A stretch of DNA of 17,824 nucleotides from an uncultured Campylobacter sp. (GTDB taxonomy: Bacteria; Campylobacterota; Campylobacteria; Campylobacterales; Campylobacteraceae). The stretch's first letter is position 1. Each line of letters opens with the position of its first letter. This document shows positions 12,911-17,824 of this stretch, piece by piece. The stretch spans positions 1-17,824 of the forward strand of contig NZ_CALACG010000150.1 in NCBI RefSeq assembly GCF_937890585.1, written 5' to 3'. The notes beneath the pieces were generated by a model. That model saw nothing but the letters and a program-made list of their open reading frames with translations, was not told where the DNA came from and did not search any database. The position numbers were made by a program, and so were the translations under genes.

Positions 12911-15002
12911 AAATTTGTTTTTTAAAAATTACTCTTTATACCTTATGATATTTGCCGCAGTCATCTTTGGCATGGTTTGCAGGCTTTACTGGGTCTTTTG
13001 GGCGAGCGAGTATCCGGTATTTTTCTGGAACAACGAGCTGATGATCAGCACAAACGATGGCTACGCATTTGCCGAGGGGGCAAGGGACATGCTAGCTGGC
13101 TTTCACCAAGAAAACGACCTTAGCTACTACGGCTATCCGCTTTCGACGCTTACTTACTGGATCGTGAAATTTCTAGGCGTCAAGCTTGAGACGGCGATGA
13201 TTTATATGAGCGTCTTTTTCTCGTCGCTTGTGGCTGTGCCTGTTATCTTGATCGCAAATGAATACAAAGCAAAAATGGCTGGCTTCATCGCTGCACTTCT
13301 TGCAGTGATCGCAAATAGCTACTACAACCGCACTATGGCAGGATATTACGACACTGACATGCTCATCATCCCACTTAGCGTTTTTGTCGTTTGGGGGCTT
13401 GTTAGAGTGCTTGAGAAAAAGGACGCAAAGAGCCTGATAATAGCACCTTTAAGCGTGCTTATCTATATGTGGTGGTATATGAGTGCCTTTTCGCTTATTA
13501 GCATTTTAACTGGGCTATTTTTACTTTATACGCTCATTTTTGATAGGAAAAATCCACTTTTTTACCTTGAAATTTCGCTGCTTTTACTTGCTATCTCAAA
13601 CCTTGATCTAACGCTTAAATTTATCGCTGTCATCGCTATTTACGCACTTTGCCTATTTAAAAAAGAGATGATAAATTTAAAAATTGCTATTGGCATTTTG
13701 GCGGTTATCTTTGTCGTTTTTGTTGTCCGTGGCGGGCTAAATCCTATAATCTTTCAACTTAAATTTTACGTCTTTAGAGATGCGCCTGAAGTTGGTGGCA
13801 TGAGCTTTCACTTTTTTAATGTCAATCAAACTATCCAAGAGTCAAGCGTCGTTGATTTTACGCTATTTTGCGAGAGGATCAGCGCAAATGTCATCACATT
13901 TTTGATCTCGCTTGCAGGCGTTGCTCTTTTTTGCTTTAAACACCGCTCATTTGCCGTCTCGCTTGGCATGCTCGCACTTGGCTTTTTGGCCTTTAAAAGC
14001 GGCCTTAGATTTACCATTTATGCCGTGCCTATCATGGCGCTTGGCTTTGGCTACTTAGTGGAGTTCGTACTTGCAAATTTAAAGCTAAAAGGGACTGTTT
14101 TAAATCTCATAAGAGCGTTCATAGCAGCTCTTGTGCTTACTCCAGCGCTCATTCACATCTATGGCTACAAGGCTGAGCCAGTCTTTGTAAATAAAGAGGT
14201 TGAAATTTTAAATAAGCTAAAAAGCATCGCAGGACGCGAAGACTACGTGCTTGCGTGGTGGGACTATGGATATCCGATTAGATATTACAGCGATGTTAAA
14301 ACGCTAATTGACGGCGGAAAGCACCTTGGACGTGAAAATTTTGCCGTGAGTTTTGCGCTCGGGAGCGATGAGATGAGCTCGGCAAATATGGCAAGGCTCG
14401 ATGTAGAATACACTGAGCGAAATTTCAAAGAGCACTTTAATGGTAACTTGGCTCAAATTTTAAAAGATAGAAATTTAAGCGTTGATCAGTTTTTTAGTGA
14501 GATAAAAGAGGCAAATTTTAGCCTGCCAGCAAAGAGCAGAGAGATATATTATTACCTGCCAGATAGGATGCTTAGCATCTTCCCGACCATTTTGCAGTTT
14601 AGCAAGATCGATCTAAAAAGTGGCAAAAATTTAAACAACGGACTTTTCATAACCACAAGAGCGATCTCACAAAGCGAAAAGGGCATTAGGCTAAGTGGTG
14701 GATTTACTCTAACAAGTGATGTCACAAATTTGATCTATGATGGCAAAGTCTTACCACTAAGATCTTTCATAGAGACCGACTACAACGAGGCTGGCAAGCT
14801 AAATGTAAAAGAGTATAAAAATAATGAAAGTTCAAACATTTCTGTCATTTTTATGAGGGATTATGGCAGATTTATCATCCTTGATGAGAGCATTTTAAAT
14901 AGCGCCTACATCCAGCTTTTCGTGCTTGAAAGATACGATCCAAAGGTCTTTGAGCCAGTCATACTTGACGGGGCGGCAAAAGTTTATAGGCTAAAGAGGT
15001 AG
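12903..15002 (+). CDS. pglB: PglB oligosaccharyltransferase (canonical)
   Basis: 699-residue inner-membrane OST that transfers the finished glycan en bloc to Asn in D/E-X-N-X-S/T sequons in the periplasm. Closely follows C. jejuni PglB (713 residues). Seen: N-terminal membrane anchor, STNDGYAFAEGARDMLAGFH with Asp52, SYYNRTMAGYYDTDM with Asp150/Asp152, the external-loop motif TIQE (310-313) with catalytic Glu313, Arg325 in ERIS at the position of C. jejuni Arg331 (acidic -2 recognition), GLRFTIY with Arg369, WWDYGYP (452-458) that binds the +2 Ser/Thr, and MLSI (556-559) as the MI motif. A D-R-N-L-S sequon at 522-526 matches the self-glycosylated Asn534 site of C. jejuni PglB. ATG start overlaps pglJ by 8 bases. 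A second, divergent PglB is encoded 6.4 kb upstream; this copy in the conserved pglJ-pglB-pglA context is the orthologous one. Confidence 0.95.
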   Translation: MNRNLFFKNYSLYLMIFAAVIFGMVCRLYWVFWASEYPVFFWNNELMISTNDGYAFAEGARDMLAGFHQENDLSYYGYPLSTLTYWIVKFLGVKLETAMIYMSVFFSSLVAVPVILIANEYKAKMAGFIAALLAVIANSYYNRTMAGYYDTDMLIIPLSVFVVWGLVRVLEKKDAKSLIIAPLSVLIYMWWYMSAFSLISILTGLFLLYTLIFDRKNPLFYLEISLLLLAISNLDLTLKFIAVIAIYALCLFKKEMINLKIAIGILAVIFVVFVVRGGLNPIIFQLKFYVFRDAPEVGGMSFHFFNVNQTIQESSVVDFTLFCERISANVITFLISLAGVALFCFKHRSFAVSLGMLALGFLAFKSGLRFTIYAVPIMALGFGYLVEFVLANLKLKGTVLNLIRAFIAALVLTPALIHIYGYKAEPVFVNKEVEILNKLKSIAGREDYVLAWWDYGYPIRYYSDVKTLIDGGKHLGRENFAVSFALGSDEMSSANMARLDVEYTERNFKEHFNGNLAQILKDRNLSVDQFFSEIKEANFSLPAKSREIYYYLPDRMLSIFPTILQFSKIDLKSGKNLNNGLFITTRAISQSEKGIRLSGGFTLTSDVTNLIYDGKVLPLRSFIETDYNEAGKLNVKEYKNNESSNISVIFMRDYGRFIILDESILNSAYIQLFVLERYDPKVFEPVILDGAAKVYRLKR

Positions 15003-15004
15003 AT

Positions 15005-16120
15005 ATGGCAAGGATAGGATTTTTAAGCCACGCTGATATGAGCATACACTTTTTTAGACGCCCTATTATGCAGGCTTTAAAAGATATGGGGCATGAAGTT
15101 TTTGCTATCGCTCCAAAAGGAAATTTCACTAATGAGCTTGCTAAAAGCTTTCACGCCGTTACCTACGAGCTTGACAAGGCTAGCCTAAATCCACTAACCG
15201 TGATAAATAACTCAAAAAAACTATCTCAAATTTTAAGCGAGCTAAATTTAGACCTGCTGCAAACTGGCGCTCACAAGTCAAATGTCTTTGGCACATTTGC
15301 CGCTAAAAATGCTGGCATAAAGCACGTGATAAATTTGGTTGAAGGCCTTGGCAGCTTTTATATCGATGATGATCTTAAGACAAAGGCCGTGCGTTTTGTC
15401 ATGGAGAGCCTTTATAAGCTCTCTTTTGCAAAGGCTGATGCTTGCATCTTCGTAAATGACGCAGATCCAGACTATCTGATCTCAAGAAATTTGATAGACA
15501 AAAGCAAGGTGTACCGCATAAAAAGTGTCGGCGTGGATACTGCTAAATTTGACCCAGCTATCACGCAGGCAGCGGACCTTGGTGAAAAAAAGGTCATTTT
15601 AATGATCGCAAGAGCTATGTGGCACAAGGGCGTTCGTGAATTTTACGAGGCGGCAGAAATTTTAAATGGCTACAAAAACTGCGAATTTGTCTTTGTTGGC
15701 GAAGGCTTTGCTGGTAATAAATCAACCGCGGACGAGAGCTTTTTAAAAGGTGGCAAAGTGCGATATCTCGGCGCTAGAAACGACATACCGCAGCTTTTAA
15801 AGGCTTCTTATTTGCTTGCTTTGCCAAGCTATAAAGAGGGTTTTCCAAGAACGGTTTTAGAGGCGATGAGTATGGCTAAAGCAGTCGTTGCAAGTGACGT
15901 TACAGGCTGCAATGAAGCTGTAAAAGAGGGCTATAACGGACTTTTATGCAAGGTAAAAGACGCAAATGACTTAGCAGAAAAGATCAAAATTTTGCTTGAT
16001 GATGAGGAGCTTTGCGCTAGACTTGGGCAAAATGGCAGAGACTGGGCGGTTAGCGAGTTTGACGAGAAGCAAATCGCAAAAAGATATATAGAAATTTATA
16101 GGAAATTTATAGATGTATAG
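15005..16120 (+). CDS. pglA: PglA: first HexNAc (GalNAc) transferase onto bacillosamine lipid
   Basis: 371-residue GT4 enzyme like C. jejuni PglA, which adds GalNAc in alpha-1,3 linkage to undecaprenyl-diphosphate-diNAc-bacillosamine. Seen: [19 protein letters not shown] (3-21), the PglA-type block [17 protein letters not shown] (85-101), [10 protein letters not shown] (111-120), [13 protein letters not shown] (129-141), KSVGVD (173-178), [18 protein letters not shown] (200-217), and EX7E Glu278/Glu286 in [11 protein letters not shown]. The GT-B C-terminal domain is complete. Begins 2 bases after the pglB stop; the last 8 bases overlap pglC. Order pglB-pglA-pglC-pglD is as in C. jejuni, which supports the call. 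Donor is UDP-GalNAc if the GalE-like protein acts as Gne. Confidence 0.93.
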   Translation: MARIGFLSHADMSIHFFRRPIMQALKDMGHEVFAIAPKGNFTNELAKSFHAVTYELDKASLNPLTVINNSKKLSQILSELNLDLLQTGAHKSNVFGTFAAKNAGIKHVINLVEGLGSFYIDDDLKTKAVRFVMESLYKLSFAKADACIFVNDADPDYLISRNLIDKSKVYRIKSVGVDTAKFDPAITQAADLGEKKVILMIARAMWHKGVREFYEAAEILNGYKNCEFVFVGEGFAGNKSTADESFLKGGKVRYLGARNDIPQLLKASYLLALPSYKEGFPRTVLEAMSMAKAVVASDVTGCNEAVKEGYNGLLCKVKDANDLAEKIKILLDDEELCARLGQNGRDWAVSEFDEKQIAKRYIEIYRKFIDV

Positions 16121-16718
16121 AAATTTTTTAAAAAGGGCGATTGACATTTTGGGGGCTTTGTTTTTGCTCATTTTAACATCGCCCATCATCATAGCTACGG
16201 CGATTTTTATCTATTTTAAAGTAAGCCGCGATGTCATTTTTACGCAGGCTAGACCAGGGCTAAATGAGAAAATTTTTAAAATTTATAAATTTAAGACGAT
16301 GAGCGACGAGCGTGACGCAAATGGCGAGCTCTTGCCAGATGAGCAGCGTCTTGGTAAATTTGGCAAACTTATCCGCTCTCTTAGCCTTGATGAGCTGCCA
16401 CAGCTCTTTAACGTGCTAAAAGGCGACATGAGTTTTATCGGACCAAGGCCGCTTTTGGTTGAGTATCTACCCATCTATAACGAAACGCAAAAGCACCGCC
16501 ACGACGTGCGCCCTGGTATCACGGGTCTAGCGCAGGTAAACGGCAGAAACGCCATAAGCTGGGAGAAAAAATTTGAATACGACGTCTATTACGCTAAAAA
16601 TTTAAGCTTTATGCTTGATGTAAAGATCGCTTTGCAGACCATTGAAAAGGTGCTAAAACGAAGTGGCGTCAGCAAAGAGGGGCAGGCGACTACGGAGAAA
16701 TTTAATGGCAAAAACTAA
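16113..16718 (+). CDS. pglC: PglC phosphoglycosyltransferase (initiating enzyme)
   Basis: 201 residues, essentially the same as C. jejuni PglC (200). Transfers phospho-diNAc-bacillosamine from the UDP donor to undecaprenyl phosphate and so starts the pathway. A monotopic PGT: one re-entrant hydrophobic helix (about residues 9-34) with the helix-breaking Ser23-Pro24 pair, then a compact catalytic domain. Seen: [20 protein letters not shown] (44-63), catalytic Asp93-Glu94 in [22 protein letters not shown] (107-120), [13 protein letters not shown] (133-145) and a GVSKEG...TTEKFNGKN tail nearly the same as in C. jejuni. No alteration of key residues. ATG lies inside the end of pglA; the last 14 bases overlap pglD. 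Confidence 0.95.
   Translation: MYRNFLKRAIDILGALFLLILTSPIIIATAIFIYFKVSRDVIFTQARPGLNEKIFKIYKFKTMSDERDANGELLPDEQRLGKFGKLIRSLSLDELPQLFNVLKGDMSFIGPRPLLVEYLPIYNETQKHRHDVRPGITGLAQVNGRNAISWEKKFEYDVYYAKNLSFMLDVKIALQTIEKVLKRSGVSKEGQATTEKFNGKN
16694..16697 (+). promoter_or_regulatory. Ribosome binding site setting the pglD start
   Basis: GGAG ends 7 bases before the ATG at 16705 and lies within the 3' end of pglC. It favours that ATG ([16 protein letters not shown], matching C. jejuni PglD) over an in-frame ATG at 16663 that would add a basic 14-residue leader. Confidence 0.6.
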
Positions 16719-17295
16719 GAAAATTTACATCTACGGAGCGAGTGGGCATGGGCTTGTGATCGCTGACATCGCTAGAGATAATGGCTATGATGAGATAGCT
16801 TTTTTAGACGATGCTAGTGAGTTTAAATTTAGCCCAGAGCTTGAAAAAGCTGACATCATAATAGCCATAGGTGATAATAAAACAAGGCAAAAGATCAGCC
16901 AAAAGGTGGAGGATGTTGGCTTTGAGATAGTAAATTTGATCCATAAAAGTGCGGTAGTGAGCGAAAGCGCTGTGATAGAAAAAGGCGTAGTGGTCATGCC
17001 AAATGCCGTGATAAACGCAAAAGCTCGCATAAAAGAGGGCGCTATCATAAACTCTGGCGCGGTGATAGAGCATGAGTGCGTGATAGGCAAATTTGCTCAC
17101 ATCAGCCCAAATGCAGCCCTTGCTGGAAACGTTAGCGTGGGCGAATTTACGCACGTTGGCATTGGCTCAAGCGTCATTCAAGGTATAAGCATCGGTAAAA
17201 ACTGCATCATAGGCGCTGGAAGCGTGGTCGTTAGAGATATAAAGGACGGCATAAAGGCGTATGGTGTGCCTGCATGCGAGCGCGCTAAGATATAA
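16705..17295 (+). CDS. pglD: PglD UDP-4-amino-sugar acetyltransferase (bacillosamine synthesis)
   Basis: 196 residues (C. jejuni PglD: 195). Acetylates the 4-amino group of the UDP-sugar made by PglF and PglE, using acetyl-CoA, to give UDP-diNAc-bacillosamine; a cytosolic trimer. Seen: small N-terminal UDP-binding Rossmann part with [10 protein letters not shown] (7-16) and FLDD (33-36), [12 protein letters not shown] (53-64), then a left-handed beta-helix of hexapeptide repeats (about 84-178), with catalytic His123 followed by Glu124 in VIEHECVIG, matching the His125 of the C. jejuni enzyme, and an acetyl-CoA side end at [10 protein letters not shown]. Start chosen by homology and by GGAG upstream. 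A 49-base gap, the largest in the Campylobacter part of the window, follows before pglE. Confidence 0.93.
   Translation: MAKTKKIYIYGASGHGLVIADIARDNGYDEIAFLDDASEFKFSPELEKADIIIAIGDNKTRQKISQKVEDVGFEIVNLIHKSAVVSESAVIEKGVVVMPNAVINAKARIKEGAIINSGAVIEHECVIGKFAHISPNAALAGNVSVGEFTHVGIGSSVIQGISIGKNCIIGAGSVVVRDIKDGIKAYGVPACERAKI

Positions 17296-17824
<529 letters not shown>

Noticed and set aside
16663..16704. Upstream ATG for pglD
   Set aside because: It adds a basic leader absent from C. jejuni PglD; ATG at 16705 has its own GGAG and matches the family start.

Overview
Apart from its first ~400 bases, the window looks like a non-thermotolerant, probably oral or gut Campylobacter (C. concisus / C. showae / C. 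rectus type). The reasons are AAATTTA-rich coding sequence with moderate G+C, tightly overlapping genes all on the + strand, and a run of proteins that I recognise by memory alignment as the C. jejuni N-linked protein glycosylation (pgl) set. The first ~360 bases are different. They hold the 3' end of a Lactobacillales-like methionine aminopeptidase gene with Firmicutes codon use and a strong Firmicutes Shine-Dalgarno. The composition changes inside the first codons of galE, so the left edge is probably an assembly chimera at a conserved Rossmann-motif sequence, or less likely a cross-phylum recombination.

Layout: map fragment (1-345); galE/gne epimerase (361-1344); then a six-gene block: UDP-glucose dehydrogenase (1353-2675), an ecotin-family serine protease inhibitor (2672-3115), a TviB/WbpO-type UDP-HexNAc dehydrogenase (3112-4344), a divergent second PglB oligosaccharyltransferase (4353-6482), a Wzx-type flippase (6482-7999) and a family 25 glycosyltransferase (8000-8761). 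The core pgl genes follow: pglI (8762-9694), two tandem PglH-like GT4 genes (9691-10749, 10746-11789), pglJ (11786-12910), canonical pglB (12903-15002), pglA (15005-16120), pglC (16113-16718), pglD (16705-17295) and the 5' part of pglE (17345-17824, cut by the window edge). pglF, which completes bacillosamine synthesis, would be expected further right. The ABC flippase pglK, normally between galE and the glycosyltransferases in C. jejuni, is absent from that place.

How it works together: PglE and PglD (with PglF outside the window) make UDP-diNAc-bacillosamine. PglC loads it on undecaprenyl phosphate, PglA and PglJ add HexNAc residues, the two PglH-like enzymes extend and PglI branches. A flippase turns the lipid-linked glycan over, and PglB transfers it to Asn in the periplasm. 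The extra block predicts uronic-acid sugar donors (from Ugd and the TviB-like enzyme), a Wzx flippase in place of PglK, and a second PglB. That second PglB keeps the catalytic metal-binding residues and WWDYG but has Phe334 where C. jejuni PglB has Arg331, the residue that reads the acidic -2 position of the sequon. An ecotin gene, translationally coupled on both sides, sits among these genes and suggests a joint protease-defence function for inhibitor and N-glycan.

No RNA genes, CRISPR arrays, insertion sequences or long phase-variable homopolymers were seen. Intergenic space is almost nil; the only gap of note is the 49 bases before pglE.
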